Below are positions 41,233 through 50,706 of a stretch of 64,000 nucleotides of DNA, in pieces (position 1 is the stretch's first letter; every line of letters begins with the position of its first letter). The position numbers and the translations under genes are program-made. The stretch spans positions 62,001-126,000 of the forward strand of contig JBAXKG010000002.1 in NCBI GenBank assembly GCA_037137455.1, in the 5' to 3' direction. Below the pieces are notes generated by a model. It was not told the DNA's origin. It worked only from the letters and a program-made list of their open reading frames with translations, and did no database searches. The stretch is from CAIVAT01 sp037137455. GTDB taxonomy: Bacteria > Bacteroidota > Bacteroidia > Bacteroidales > FEN-979.

Positions 41233-42027
41233 TTATTTCCCTATAATAGCAATGATACGCAGCGGCGCCCCGCTTCCGCCCTTGATTTTCATCGGCAGGG
41301 CAACGATATAAGTTCCCTTGGCAGGAAGTTGATCGAGGTTGGCTACGTTTTCGTACATGGTAAGGCCGGCAGCACACAAATTACGATGGGTTTGAAAATC
41401 TTTTGATTGTCCGAAATCGATGCTTGGAGTATCCAATCCAACTGCATTGATTTTACGGTTTTCAACAAGCCAGTCAGCCGCAACAGGATCTAGTCCGGGG
41501 AAATGCAACTCAGCAATCCCCTCTTTCCCCTTTTTAATTGTTCCGGTATACTTTAGGTGATCATCCCAGTATTTTCCAAAACCAGTGTTTAATAATATGA
41601 TGGCCCCGTCAGGGATTTTGCCGTATTGTTTTTCCCAGTTTTCAAGATCCTTCACTGTAACCCGGTAATCAAGGTTTTCGGCCGATTGTTTGGTCACATC
41701 AACGATAACGCCAGGGCCATGCATCTGTTCAACCGGCACTTCGTGAATGAATTTATGACCCTGGGCGAAATGAACCGGGGCGTCAAAATGGGTTCCCCCA
41801 TGTTCTTCAGCCGAAAATTTAAACGATGAATAGAAATACCCTTTTTCGGTTGTGCCATAAAAAACGGTATCATGCCTATATGGTTCATCTGTAGGCCAGT
41901 AAACAGTATTGGGTTCGAAATCATGGGTGAGATCTATCCATCGCGACGACTGCAACTGTTCCGTTATCCCGGCATAATGGCATGAAAACAGGGTCAACAA
42001 AGAGATAAAACACAATAGCTGTTTCAT
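41233..42027 (-). CDS. Cyclase-family (kynurenine formamidase-like) lipoprotein hydrolase
   Basis: 264 residues. A short signal MKQLLCFISLLTLFSC with lipobox LFSC suggests a lipoprotein. The cyclase/formamidase fold is marked by 'HGGTHFDAPVHF', the metal-binding HxGTHxDxPxH motif, with the further conserved 'WLVENRKINAVGLDTPSIDFG' (in part) and 'GAPLRIIAI' at the C-terminus. Members hydrolyse formylkynurenine, or act as isatin hydrolase or other cyclic-amide hydrolases; substrate cannot be told from sequence here. It lies upstream of the EFR1-type gene on the same strand. The divergent nuo operon starts 233 bases away. Confidence 0.85.
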   Translation of the reverse strand: MKQLLCFISLLTLFSCHYAGITEQLQSSRWIDLTHDFEPNTVYWPTDEPYRHDTVFYGTTEKGYFYSSFKFSAEEHGGTHFDAPVHFAQGHKFIHEVPVEQMHGPGVIVDVTKQSAENLDYRVTVKDLENWEKQYGKIPDGAIILLNTGFGKYWDDHLKYTGTIKKGKEGIAELHFPGLDPVAADWLVENRKINAVGLDTPSIDFGQSKDFQTHRNLCAAGLTMYENVANLDQLPAKGTYIVALPMKIKGGSGAPLRIIAIIGK

Positions 42028-42226
42028 AGATCAGATTTTTTTGCTCCTCAAAGATAGAATCATTTTTTCCATGGCCAAAATATCGAGGCCCAACACATTG
42101 ATAAATATCAATCCTATCTTTGATATATTACAGGACTAATTTCATTAATATCAGATAAAGAAACAGATAGCAACATTATATATGTGTTTCGCTTCATATC
42201 CGGTTAGGTTGTTTCAGATTAATTTT

Positions 42227-42234
42227 TAACTTTG
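42227..42234 (+). promoter_or_regulatory. Bacteroidota -7 element of the nuo operon
   Basis: TAACTTTG, an exact TAnnTTTG match, 27 bases upstream of the nuoA ATG at 42261. A TTGTTTC at 42209 is a possible though closely spaced -33 box. Confidence 0.6.
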
Positions 42235-42260
42235 CCGCCACGTTTGTTAATCGAATCACT

Positions 42261-42611
42261 ATGAGTGCTGAAAGTCTGATTCTCTTCTTTATCGTTGGGG
42301 CCTTTCTGGTGGGGTTTGCCATTGTATTCTCCATCTTTATTGCACCCACATCAACCAATCCACAAAAAGCCGAACCATACGAATGCGGCATTCCTACAGA
42401 GGGGCTTACCTGGCTGCAATTCAACGTGGGGTATTATTTGTTTGCAATTATCTTTCTTATATTCGATGTTGAAAGTGTTTTCATTTTCCCTTGGGCCGTT
42501 GTAATGAAAGAATTGGGAATGGTTGCTTTTGTTGAGATTATTATTTTCTTTTTCGTATTGGGTTTGGGACTGTTATATGCCTGGAAGAAAGGAGCCTTGA
42601 AATGGGAATAA
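42261..42611 (+). CDS. nuoA: NADH-quinone oxidoreductase (complex I) subunit A
   Basis: 116 residues, three membrane helices. 'YECGIPTEG' is the conserved loop with the catalytically linked Cys; 'FNVGYYLFAIIFLIFDVESVFIFPWA' (shown in part) is the family signature. First gene of the nuo operon. Its stop overlaps the nuoB start by ten bases, so the two are coupled. Confidence 0.97.
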   Translation: MSAESLILFFIVGAFLVGFAIVFSIFIAPTSTNPQKAEPYECGIPTEGLTWLQFNVGYYLFAIIFLIFDVESVFIFPWAVVMKELGMVAFVEIIIFFFVLGLGLLYAWKKGALKWE

Positions 42612-43153
42612 AAAACATGAAAGAGGCGGATTTCCGGGATAATGAAACCCTCGAACTGTTCAAAAAATCTGGTGGAAATATTCTGATGACCACCATTGAT
42701 GCAGTTATTGACTGGGGCCGGTCAAACTCTATCTGGCCGCTCACCTTTGCAACCAGCTGTTGCGGGATAGAAATGATGGCTACTGGAGCCTCACGTCACG
42801 ATTTTGCCCGCTTCGGCATTGAAGTTTATCGTGCTTCCCCGCGCCAGGCCGATGTGATTGTGGTAGCCGGAACCATTGTAAACAAAATGGCGCCTGTATT
42901 GAAGCGACTATACGACCAGATGTCGGACCCAAAATATGTGATCGCCATGGGTGCCTGCGCTGTCTCGGGCGGCCCGTTTTTTTATAACAGTTATCATGTG
43001 GTTCGTGGCGTTGACCATGTAATCCCCGTTGACGTATATGTTCCCGGCTGCCCGCCTCGTCCCGAAGCCCTGCTTTACGGTGTAATGCAGCTGCAGCGTA
43101 AGATAAAGCTGGAATCCATGACCAGTCCAAGACAAACAGAAGAATTAAAATAG
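42602..43153 (+). CDS. nuoB: Complex I subunit B (cluster N2 carrier)
   Basis: 183 residues. Carries the terminal iron-sulfur cluster N2: 'ATSCCGIEMMATG' (tandem Cys), 'AMGACAVSGGPF' and 'VPGCPPRPEALLYG' give four Cys ligands. 'SRHDFARFGIE' is also typical. N-terminus begins within nuoA; an internal ATG at 42617 is an alternative start. Electrons reach quinone from here. Confidence 0.97.
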   Translation: MGIKNMKEADFRDNETLELFKKSGGNILMTTIDAVIDWGRSNSIWPLTFATSCCGIEMMATGASRHDFARFGIEVYRASPRQADVIVVAGTIVNKMAPVLKRLYDQMSDPKYVIAMGACAVSGGPFFYNSYHVVRGVDHVIPVDVYVPGCPPRPEALLYGVMQLQRKIKLESMTSPRQTEELK

Positions 43154-43166
43154 ATACTTTCCCAAG

Positions 43167-43625
43167 ATGGATAATGCAGCATTGAAAGAGCGTATTCTGG
43201 GTTTGGTTCACGATGCAGAATACCAGGAGAATAAACAATTCCTTACATTCATAATTCCGCCGGCAAAAATGCATGATCTGGCTCTCAGACTCAAACAAGA
43301 GGCTGACCTTGCATTCGATTTTCTCTTCTGCCTCACAGGCGTTGACATGGTGAAATTTCTGGAAGTGGTGTATCACCTCGAATCGACCACCCACAAACAT
43401 CAACTGGAACTCAAAGTACGCACCGAAGATCGAGTTAACGGCGCTGTAGAAACAGTTTGCGATATTTGGAAAACTGCGGAGTTTCATGAACGGGAGGCTT
43501 TCGATTTGTTAGGCATCCGGTTTACCAACCATCCCGACCTGCGCAGAATTTTCCTTGAAGAGAACTGGATCGGCCACCCACTACGCAAAGATTATGTTGA
43601 TGAAGTTAATATCGTAGAACTGTAA
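43167..43625 (+). CDS. nuoC: Complex I subunit C
   Basis: 152 residues. The 30 kDa subunit of the peripheral arm. 'WKTAEFHEREAFDLLGIRFTNHPDLRRI' (in part) and 'WIGHPLRKDYV' are the family signature. It is encoded separately from nuoD, unlike the fused NuoCD of E. coli. It lies 13 bases after nuoB and three bases before nuoD. Confidence 0.96.
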   Translation: MDNAALKERILGLVHDAEYQENKQFLTFIIPPAKMHDLALRLKQEADLAFDFLFCLTGVDMVKFLEVVYHLESTTHKHQLELKVRTEDRVNGAVETVCDIWKTAEFHEREAFDLLGIRFTNHPDLRRIFLEENWIGHPLRKDYVDEVNIVEL

Positions 43626-43628
43626 GGT

Positions 43629-44756
43629 ATGAAAGAAATCATTAACCTGCCTGTTAAGAATGTTGAGGAGGAAGAATACCATATTAATATGGGTCCACAG
43701 CACCCCTCTACCCATGGAGTGCTTCGGTTGGTTGTTTCACTCCAGGGAGAAATTGTTAAAAACCTGAAACCTCACTGCGGCTATATTCACCGAGGCATTG
43801 AGAAAATGTGTGAAAAAGACACCTATCCCCAAATCATACATCTCACCGACCGGATGGATTACCTTTCAGCCCATATTAATAATCACGCCGTATGCATGCT
43901 GGTTGAAAAGGCGCTTGAAGTAGAGGTTCCTGAACGTGTGAAATACATCCGCACAATTATCGATGAACTTAACCGCATTGCATCCCACCAGTTGTGGTGG
44001 TGCAGCTTCGGAATGGATATGGGTGGGTTAACATGCTTTTTCTATGGTTTGCGCGACCGTGAAAAAATACTCGATATCTTTGAAGAATCATTCGGTTCGA
44101 GGTTGCTTCACAGTTATTATATTCCGGGCGGACTAATGATGGACATTCACCCCAATTTCCAGAATAACGTTAAGGCTTTCATCAAATATTTCCGCAAGAA
44201 GATCAAAGATTATGATGATCTGCTTACTGGCAATATTATTATGCAGTTGCGTACAAAAGGCGTTGGCGTTCTTACAAAAGAAGATGCCATAAGTTATGGA
44301 GTTACCGGCCCATCGGGCCGCGCCTCGGGTTTTGCATGCGATGTGCGCAAGCATCAGCCGTATGGCGTTTACGATAAGGTACAGTTCAAGGAAATCCTGG
44401 GAATCACTGGCGATACTTTTGAACGCTACATGATGAGAATGCACGAAATGCATGAATCGATGAAGATCATCGAGCAGCTTATCGACAACATTCCAGCCGG
44501 CGAATATGCGGCGAAGATGAAAGCAGTGCTCAAACTGCCTGCCGGAGAGTATTTCCAACGGGTGGAGGCGGCGCGGGGAGAATTCGGTGTTTATGTTGTC
44601 AGTGATGGTAACAAAAGCCCATATCGCATGAAATTCCGCTCTCCCAATTTCTCCAATCTCAGTGTGCTTGATCACATAAGCCGCGGTTGCAAAATAGCCG
44701 ACCTGGTAGCCATCGGGGGGTCATTAGACTACGTTATACCGGATATTGACAGATAA
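43629..44756 (+). CDS. nuoD: Complex I subunit D (49 kDa)
   Basis: 375 residues. Forms the quinone pocket with NuoB. 'NMGPQHPSTHGVLRL' is the diagnostic opening; 'GYIHRGIEKM', 'TDRMDYLSAH', 'ASHQLWWCSFGMDMGGLT' and the C-terminal 'DPVFG'-like 'IGGSLDYVIPDIDR' match the family. The stand-alone form is slightly short of average but has the blocks. Encoded three bases after nuoC. Confidence 0.96.
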   Translation: MKEIINLPVKNVEEEEYHINMGPQHPSTHGVLRLVVSLQGEIVKNLKPHCGYIHRGIEKMCEKDTYPQIIHLTDRMDYLSAHINNHAVCMLVEKALEVEVPERVKYIRTIIDELNRIASHQLWWCSFGMDMGGLTCFFYGLRDREKILDIFEESFGSRLLHSYYIPGGLMMDIHPNFQNNVKAFIKYFRKKIKDYDDLLTGNIIMQLRTKGVGVLTKEDAISYGVTGPSGRASGFACDVRKHQPYGVYDKVQFKEILGITGDTFERYMMRMHEMHESMKIIEQLIDNIPAGEYAAKMKAVLKLPAGEYFQRVEAARGEFGVYVVSDGNKSPYRMKFRSPNFSNLSVLDHISRGCKIADLVAIGGSLDYVIPDIDR

Positions 44757-44768
44757 TAAAACTTATCT

Positions 44769-45857
44769 ATGGACTTTAGCATTTACGACTTTACGTCATT
44801 CACCCAATGGATCGATAAGTTCCTTTTCGACAACTTGCCCGCGTTCTGGGCCGTTGTTGTAGAGATGACAATTATCGGTCTTGTTGTTCTGCTTTTTTAC
44901 GCACTGGTTGGCTTGTTCCTGGTGTATGCCGAACGCAAGGTATGCGCCTTCATGCAGAACCGCGTTGGGCCAAACCGTGTCGGACCTTACGGGTTTTTCC
45001 AAACTATTGCCGACCTGTTTAAATTGCTCATGAAGGAGCTGGTGTATATTAAGAATGCAGACAAGCTGCTGTTCAACATTGCACCCTTTATCGTGATCAT
45101 TGCATCGTTTATGGCTATTGCTGCCATTCCGTTTGCAAAGGGACTTCACGCCATCGATTTCGATATAGGAATACTTTACGTGATCGCCGTATCATCGCTG
45201 GGTGTGGTTGGCATCCTGTTAGCCGGCTGGTCGAGCAACAACAAATATTCTCTGATCGGAGCAATGCGATCGGGAGCTCAGATCGTAAGTTATGAACTTT
45301 CGGTGGGCTTATCGCTGGTAACTATCATCATCCTGGCAGGCACTATGCAGTTTTCCGCGATCGTCGAAGGGCAACGGGATGGCTGGTTTCTTTTCAAGGG
45401 TCATATCCCTGCTTTCATCGCCTTCATAGTGTTCCTTATAGCCAGTACTGCTGAAACCAATCGTGGCCCCTTTGACCTTGCCGAAGCTGAATCGGAATTA
45501 ACAGCAGGTTTCCATACCGAATATTCGGGGATCAAGTTTGCTTTTTTCTTTTTGGCCGAATATATGAACATGTTCATCGTGGCCTCCATCGCGGCTACTG
45601 TTTTCCTTGGCGGATGGATGCCATTTCATGTTGGAGGATGGGCGTTATTTAACCAGATCATGGACTATATCCCGCCATTCGTTTGGTACTTCGGTAAAAC
45701 CTTCTTTATCATATGGATGATGATGTGGTTTAAATGGACCTTCCCGCGGTTGAGGATCGACCAGTTGTTGACCCTGGAATGGAAATACCTCTTACCCATC
45801 AACCTGGTCAATATTCTTATCATGGCATTTATCGTATTAATGGGTTGGCATTTTTAG
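44769..45857 (+). CDS. nuoH: Complex I subunit H
   Basis: 362 residues, eight or nine membrane helices. 'YAERKVCAFMQNRVGPNRVGP' (in part) and 'GFFQTIADLFKLLMKE' are the standard first blocks; 'STAETNRGPFDLAEAESELTAGF' (in part) is the most conserved motif, with charged residues of the E-channel that connect the quinone site to proton pumping. It follows nuoD by twelve bases. Confidence 0.97.
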   Translation: MDFSIYDFTSFTQWIDKFLFDNLPAFWAVVVEMTIIGLVVLLFYALVGLFLVYAERKVCAFMQNRVGPNRVGPYGFFQTIADLFKLLMKELVYIKNADKLLFNIAPFIVIIASFMAIAAIPFAKGLHAIDFDIGILYVIAVSSLGVVGILLAGWSSNNKYSLIGAMRSGAQIVSYELSVGLSLVTIIILAGTMQFSAIVEGQRDGWFLFKGHIPAFIAFIVFLIASTAETNRGPFDLAEAESELTAGFHTEYSGIKFAFFFLAEYMNMFIVASIAATVFLGGWMPFHVGGWALFNQIMDYIPPFVWYFGKTFFIIWMMMWFKWTFPRLRIDQLLTLEWKYLLPINLVNILIMAFIVLMGWHF

Positions 45858-45863
45858 AAAACT

Positions 45864-46346
45864 ATGAACAGCTTTTTCACATATTTTACAGATATCTTCG
45901 GCGCGATTAAATCGCTCCTCACGGGGATGAAGGTTACCGGAAGATACTTCTTCAGCCCCTGGGAAATCGTAACCCAGCAGTACCCGGAAAACCGGAAGAC
46001 CCTGAAAATGTACGACCGCTTCAAGGGTGAAGTGATCATGCCTCACAATGAGCGCAACGAGCATCGCTGCACCGGGTGCGGGATATGCGAAACGGCTTGC
46101 CCGAATGGCTCCATCGAAATCCTCCAGGCAAAGATCGACATGCCCGATGGCAAAAAGAAACGCATTATCGATAAACATATTTACCACCTCGGGATGTGCA
46201 CCTTTTGCGGACTGTGCATAAAATCGTGTCCATCGGATGCCCTTGCCTGGGGTCAGGAGTTCGAACATGCAGTATTCGACAGGTCGAAACTGAACAAGAT
46301 ATTGAATCAACCCGGATCATCCATAATAAAAGATATTGTAGAATGA
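45864..46346 (+). CDS. nuoI: Complex I subunit I (2x[4Fe-4S])
   Basis: 160 residues. Two ferredoxin motifs carry clusters N6a and N6b: 'CTGCGICETACPNGSIE' (about 71-87) and 'CTFCGLCIKSCPSDAL' (about 112-127). The subunit passes electrons from the input end to NuoB. Since nuoE, F and G are absent here, it may take electrons directly from a soluble donor such as ferredoxin. Overlaps nuoJ by four bases. Confidence 0.97.
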   Translation: MNSFFTYFTDIFGAIKSLLTGMKVTGRYFFSPWEIVTQQYPENRKTLKMYDRFKGEVIMPHNERNEHRCTGCGICETACPNGSIEILQAKIDMPDGKKKRIIDKHIYHLGMCTFCGLCIKSCPSDALAWGQEFEHAVFDRSKLNKILNQPGSSIIKDIVE

Positions 46347-46855
46347 CACCAAATCAATTGATGTTTGCGATCTTCTCGGCAGTCATTATCGTTTTTTCCA
46401 TTATGACTGTGACCAGCAGGCGTATCCTTCGGTCGGCCACCTACCTGTTGTTTGTATTGGTAGCAACCGGCGGCATGTATTTCCTGCTGAGGTTTAACTT
46501 CCTTGCAGCCATACAACTCACTCTGTATGCAGGCGGCATTGTAGTACTTATCATTTTTTCGATCCTGCTTACGAGTCATATCGGAGAAAAACTGGAAAAG
46601 CCGGATATGAAAAAAATAATTCCTGCCTTTCTTGTCGCAGTTGGCGGTGCATTGATAACCATAGCAACAATTCTACAGCACAAATTTCCAGTTGAAGTTA
46701 TTTCGGGAAGCGATCGCACCGACATCAGGGTGATTGCCAAAAGTCTTATCAGCACTGAGAAATTCGGATATGCCCTTCCCTTTGAAGTGATCAGCATCCT
46801 TTTGCTGGCCGCTATGGTTGGAGCCATTATCCTTGCAAAGAAACGTATAGATTAA
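46343..46855 (+). CDS. nuoJ: Complex I subunit J
   Basis: 170 residues from the ATG at 46343, overlapping the nuoI stop (ATGA); a longer upstream reading in the same frame is unlikely. Five membrane helices; 'RSATYLLFVLVATGGMYFLL' and 'AIQLTLYAGGIVVLIIFSILL' (in part) contain the family's helix TM3 with its 'YAGGI.VL' motif. Followed by nuoK after 21 bases. Confidence 0.95.
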   Translation: MTPNQLMFAIFSAVIIVFSIMTVTSRRILRSATYLLFVLVATGGMYFLLRFNFLAAIQLTLYAGGIVVLIIFSILLTSHIGEKLEKPDMKKIIPAFLVAVGGALITIATILQHKFPVEVISGSDRTDIRVIAKSLISTEKFGYALPFEVISILLLAAMVGAIILAKKRID

Positions 46856-46876
46856 TTTATTTAACACCTTGACGAT

Positions 46877-47194
46877 ATGTTTGAAGGAGTTTCATTAACC
46901 TGGTTTTTAATCACCGGCACCATCATGTTCTTTGTCGGTATTTATGGATTTTTGGTCAGGAAAAACCTGATCACGATCCTCATGTCGACCGAGTTGATCC
47001 TGAATTCGGTAAACATCAACTTTGTTGCGTTTAACAAAATCCTTTATCCGGATCATCTGGAGGGGATGTTTTTCAGTATATTCATCATTGCTGTTGCAGC
47101 AGCTGAAGCATCGGTGGCCATCGCCATCATTATCAATATCTATCGCCGCCTGGTCAATATCAATGTGGAGATGATGGATGAGATGAAATATTAA
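46877..47194 (+). CDS. nuoK: Complex I subunit K
   Basis: 105 residues, three membrane helices. 'GLFGFLVRKNLI' corresponds here to 'GIYGFLVRKNLITILMSTELILNSVNINFVAF' (in part), with the two buried Glu of proton transfer in 'STELILN' and 'AAAEASVAIAI'. Standard position between nuoJ and nuoL. Confidence 0.97.
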   Translation: MFEGVSLTWFLITGTIMFFVGIYGFLVRKNLITILMSTELILNSVNINFVAFNKILYPDHLEGMFFSIFIIAVAAAEASVAIAIIINIYRRLVNINVEMMDEMKY

Positions 47195-47213
47195 AATCGT
47201 AAATAGATAGCAT

Positions 47214-49139
47214 ATGATCGATTTCAGTTACACTATCTGGATTCTGCTGATTCCCCTGTTTATGTTCGTGGTGGTCGGCCTGTTCGGTAACCGTTTTAAA
47301 CCGTTGGTTTCAGGGATTGCCGGAACCGCCGGTTTGTTTGTCATGTGGATATTGTCGCTGGTTACAGCTTATAAGTACTTCTTTGTACTTGAAAAGGCAG
47401 CAGATGGCACTTTTCAGAAATTCCTGGCTTTCAACATGCGCTGGCTGAACCTCACCGATACTTTGCACATCGATATGGGGGTTCTTCTTGATCCCATCTC
47501 TATAATGATGCTGATCGTTATCACGACCGTTTCATTCATGGTGCATGTTTATTCAATAGGCTACATGAAGGATGAAAAAGGGTTTATGCGCTTTTTTTCA
47601 ATGCTTTCTTTATTCAGCTTTTCAATGCTCGGCCTGGTGGTTGCCACGAATATCTTCCAGATGTATGTTTTCTGGGAACTTGTGGGCGTATCCTCTTACC
47701 TGTTGATCGGGTTTTATTACACAAGGGACTCGGCTGTATCGGCTTCCAAGAAAGCTTTTATCGTTACCCGTTTTGCCGACCTTGGGTTCCTTATCGGAAT
47801 ACTGATGCTCTCGTTTTCTACTGGAACTTTCGATTTTCTGACCCTCACAGGTCCTAACAGCCCGGCATTTTCCTCCGGAACCGGAATCATGTTTTTGGGA
47901 TTGTCGACAATGACATGGTCAATGATCTTCATTTTTATGGGAGGTGCAGGTAAGTCGGCAATGTTTCCTTTACACATCTGGCTGCCCGATGCCATGGAAG
48001 GCCCCACTCCGGTGTCGGCTCTTATACATGCTGCGACGATGGTTGTTGCCGGTGTTTACCTGGTGGCCCGGCTTTTCCCGATCTACATCTTTGCCGCCCC
48101 TGTCGCCCTCGATGTGGTAATGTATGTCGGGGCGTTCAGTTCTATATTTGCCGCGGTAATCGCATGTACCCAGTTTGATATCAAACGTGTTCTTGCTTAC
48201 TCCACCATGTCGCAGATAGGCATGATGATGTTTGCTTTAGGCGTATCAGGATACGGGGCACATGAAGGACTGGGTTATATGGCCTCCATGTTCCATCTCT
48301 TTACCCATGCATTTTTTAAATCGCTGTTATTCCTCGGAGCGGGTGCCATTATTCATGCCGTTCACACCAATGTGATGAATGAAATGGGCGGACTACGAAA
48401 ATACCTTCCCATAACCCACGCAACCTTCCTTATTGCATGCCTAGCCATTGCCGGGGTTCCTCCCCTGTCAGGATTTTTCAGCAAAGATGAGATCCTGGCT
48501 GCAGGCCATGAAAGAAGTTTGATGTTATATTGGGTTGAGATGATCGTTTCCGGTTTGACTGCCTTTTATATGTTTCGGCTCTATTTCTCAATTTTCTGGG
48601 GGAAAGACAGGCATTATCACCATACCCCGCATGAAGCTTCGAAAACGATGACCATTCCGCTAATGCTCCTTGCTGTTGGCGCCCTTTTGGCTGGATTAAT
48701 TCCTTTCTCTCATTTTGTAACATCCGACAGGTTGCCATTCACAGCTCACCTTGATATGGGAATTGCAATTCCGGCTGTTCTGGTTGGGTTGATCGGAATA
48801 TTTACAGCGATGGTCTTCTACTGGAAAGAGACCAACCTTCCCGACAAGATTTATAATGCCCTTGGGGGTTTCTCAAAGGCAGCATATCATAAATTCTACA
48901 TTGATGAAGTATACTTGTTCATCACAAAGAAGATAATATTCAATTACGTGTCCCGCCCAATTGCATGGTTCGACCGCCATGTTGTTGATGGGGCCATGAA
49001 CGGCATGGCTTATGTGACAAACGAAGCCTCTGATCGCATTAAGAAATTTCAATCGGGGCAGCTACAGCAATATGCACTAGTTTTTGTGTCGGGAGTAGTT
49101 TTGCTCACCTTGTTATTCACCTATTTAATTACCAATTAA
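47214..49139 (+). CDS. nuoL: Complex I subunit L (antiporter-like)
   Basis: 641 residues, about sixteen membrane helices. The distal proton-pumping subunit with the long lateral helix at its C-terminus. 'FFSMLSLFSFSMLGLVVATNIFQMYVFWELVGVSSYLLIGFYY' (in part) has the catalytic Glu (FWELVG); 'WLPDAMEGPTPVSALIHAATMVVAG' (in part) has the Lys/His region; 'TMSQIGMMMFALG' is further on. Normal length and composition. Confidence 0.97.
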   Translation: MIDFSYTIWILLIPLFMFVVVGLFGNRFKPLVSGIAGTAGLFVMWILSLVTAYKYFFVLEKAADGTFQKFLAFNMRWLNLTDTLHIDMGVLLDPISIMMLIVITTVSFMVHVYSIGYMKDEKGFMRFFSMLSLFSFSMLGLVVATNIFQMYVFWELVGVSSYLLIGFYYTRDSAVSASKKAFIVTRFADLGFLIGILMLSFSTGTFDFLTLTGPNSPAFSSGTGIMFLGLSTMTWSMIFIFMGGAGKSAMFPLHIWLPDAMEGPTPVSALIHAATMVVAGVYLVARLFPIYIFAAPVALDVVMYVGAFSSIFAAVIACTQFDIKRVLAYSTMSQIGMMMFALGVSGYGAHEGLGYMASMFHLFTHAFFKSLLFLGAGAIIHAVHTNVMNEMGGLRKYLPITHATFLIACLAIAGVPPLSGFFSKDEILAAGHERSLMLYWVEMIVSGLTAFYMFRLYFSIFWGKDRHYHHTPHEASKTMTIPLMLLAVGALLAGLIPFSHFVTSDRLPFTAHLDMGIAIPAVLVGLIGIFTAMVFYWKETNLPDKIYNALGGFSKAAYHKFYIDEVYLFITKKIIFNYVSRPIAWFDRHVVDGAMNGMAYVTNEASDRIKKFQSGQLQQYALVFVSGVVLLTLLFTYLITN

Positions 49140-49151
49140 TACCATAGAAGA

Positions 49152-50663
49152 ATGAGTATTCTGACGCTATTTATCATTATACCGGTTCTCACGGTTATGG
49201 GTATTTTATTCAGCAAATCCCATATGCAGGTGAAATGGGTTGCAGTAGTGGGAATGAGCCTCCAGCTGCTGAGCGCCATTGCGCTGATCCTGCTTTACCT
49301 TGCAGAACGGAGGGCCGGCAACATGGCCGAAGTGCTTTTTGTTCAGGATAATGTGTGGTATGAAACTCTGAACATCCATTTTTACCTTGGCGTTGATGGA
49401 GTATCGGTTGCCATGATTGGTTTAACCGCCCTGGTGGTTTTTGCCGGAATTTTTGCCAGCTGGGATATTGTTGACCTGCCCCGTGAATTTTTTACCTCAC
49501 TTATTTTGCTAGCCACGGGAGTTTTCGGCTTTTTTATTTCCCTCGACCTTTTCACCATGTTCCTCTTTTATGAACTGGCTGTAATCCCGATGTACCTGTT
49601 GATTGGTATCTGGGGAAGCGGTCCGCGCCATTATTCAGCCATGAAATTAACGCTTATGCTAATGGGCGGTTCAGCTTTAATTCTTTTAGGTATCATCGGC
49701 ATATATTTCAACTCGGCGCCAAATGGAGGGCCTTTGACCTTCGATTTGATCAAGATTTCGAAAGAATCAATTCCGATTGATGTGCAACTATTTCTCTTCC
49801 CCTTTCTTTTTGTGGGATTTGGCGTATTAGGCGCATTATTCCCTTTCCACACATGGTCGCCTGATGGCCATGCTTCGGCGCCTACTGCAGTATCAATGCT
49901 ACATGCAGGAGTATTGATGAAACTGGGTGGATATGGTTGTTACCGTGTTGCCGTGTTCCTGCTTCCCGGGGCTGCACATCAGCTGGGTTGGATATTCCTG
50001 ATCCTGGCTACCATAGGAGTTATTTACGGAGCTTTGGGGGCAATCTGGCAAAAAGACCTTAAATACATCAATGCCTATTCATCGGTGAGTCATTGCGCCC
50101 TGGTGCTCTTTGCCATCCTGATGTTCAACCAGACCGCCATGAACGGCGCTATCATGCAAATGATCTCGCACGGTATTATGACAGCCCTTTTCTTTGCCCT
50201 CATTGGCATGATTTACGGGCGGACCCATACCCGTTATATCAATGAAATGGGTGGTTTGATGAAGGTAATGCCATTCCTTGCCGTGGCTTACGTAATCGCT
50301 GGTCTTGCCTCTCTCGGACTTCCCGGATTCAGCGGCTTCGTGGCTGAAATGACTATTTTCGTAGGCGCTTTTCAGAATTCAGATACTTTCCATCGCGTTG
50401 CCACTATCATCGCTGCTTCATCTATTGTGGTTACGGCAGTGTATGTGCTAAGAGTAGTTGGCATTTTGTTACTTGGAAAAATAAAGAATGAACAGTTTGA
50501 GACAATTACTGATGCAAAATGGTACGATAAGATGAGTGTGGTTGCCCTGATTTTCGGGATTACCTTCATCGGGATGGCGCCACTCTGGCTTTCGGATATG
50601 ATTACGGGAGGTTTGGGTCCCATCATGCAGAGATTGCTGGCAGCAGCTCCGATATTACATTGA
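49152..50663 (+). CDS. nuoM: Complex I subunit M (antiporter-like)
   Basis: 503 residues, about fourteen membrane helices. 'FLGVDGVSVAMIGLTALVVFAGIFAS' (the actual text reads YLGVDGVSVAMIGLTAL), 'FMLFYELAVIPMYLLIGIWG' (in part; Glu in FYELAVIP), 'PFHTWSPDGHASAPTAVSML' and 'YSSVSHCALVLFAI' are family blocks. Part of the proton-translocating arm; 12 bases downstream of nuoL. Confidence 0.97.
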   Translation: MSILTLFIIIPVLTVMGILFSKSHMQVKWVAVVGMSLQLLSAIALILLYLAERRAGNMAEVLFVQDNVWYETLNIHFYLGVDGVSVAMIGLTALVVFAGIFASWDIVDLPREFFTSLILLATGVFGFFISLDLFTMFLFYELAVIPMYLLIGIWGSGPRHYSAMKLTLMLMGGSALILLGIIGIYFNSAPNGGPLTFDLIKISKESIPIDVQLFLFPFLFVGFGVLGALFPFHTWSPDGHASAPTAVSMLHAGVLMKLGGYGCYRVAVFLLPGAAHQLGWIFLILATIGVIYGALGAIWQKDLKYINAYSSVSHCALVLFAILMFNQTAMNGAIMQMISHGIMTALFFALIGMIYGRTHTRYINEMGGLMKVMPFLAVAYVIAGLASLGLPGFSGFVAEMTIFVGAFQNSDTFHRVATIIAASSIVVTAVYVLRVVGILLLGKIKNEQFETITDAKWYDKMSVVALIFGITFIGMAPLWLSDMITGGLGPIMQRLLAAAPILH

Positions 50664-50706
50664 TTTACGATTTTAGAATTAATAAGTAATTAAAAAGTAC
50701 TGAACA

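Noticed and set aside
42780..43487. A 235-codon open frame antisense to nuoB and nuoC
   Set aside because: It lies wholly opposite two intact complex I genes, has no recognisable family, no promoter, and a Cys/His/Arg-rich composition typical of a shadow frame.
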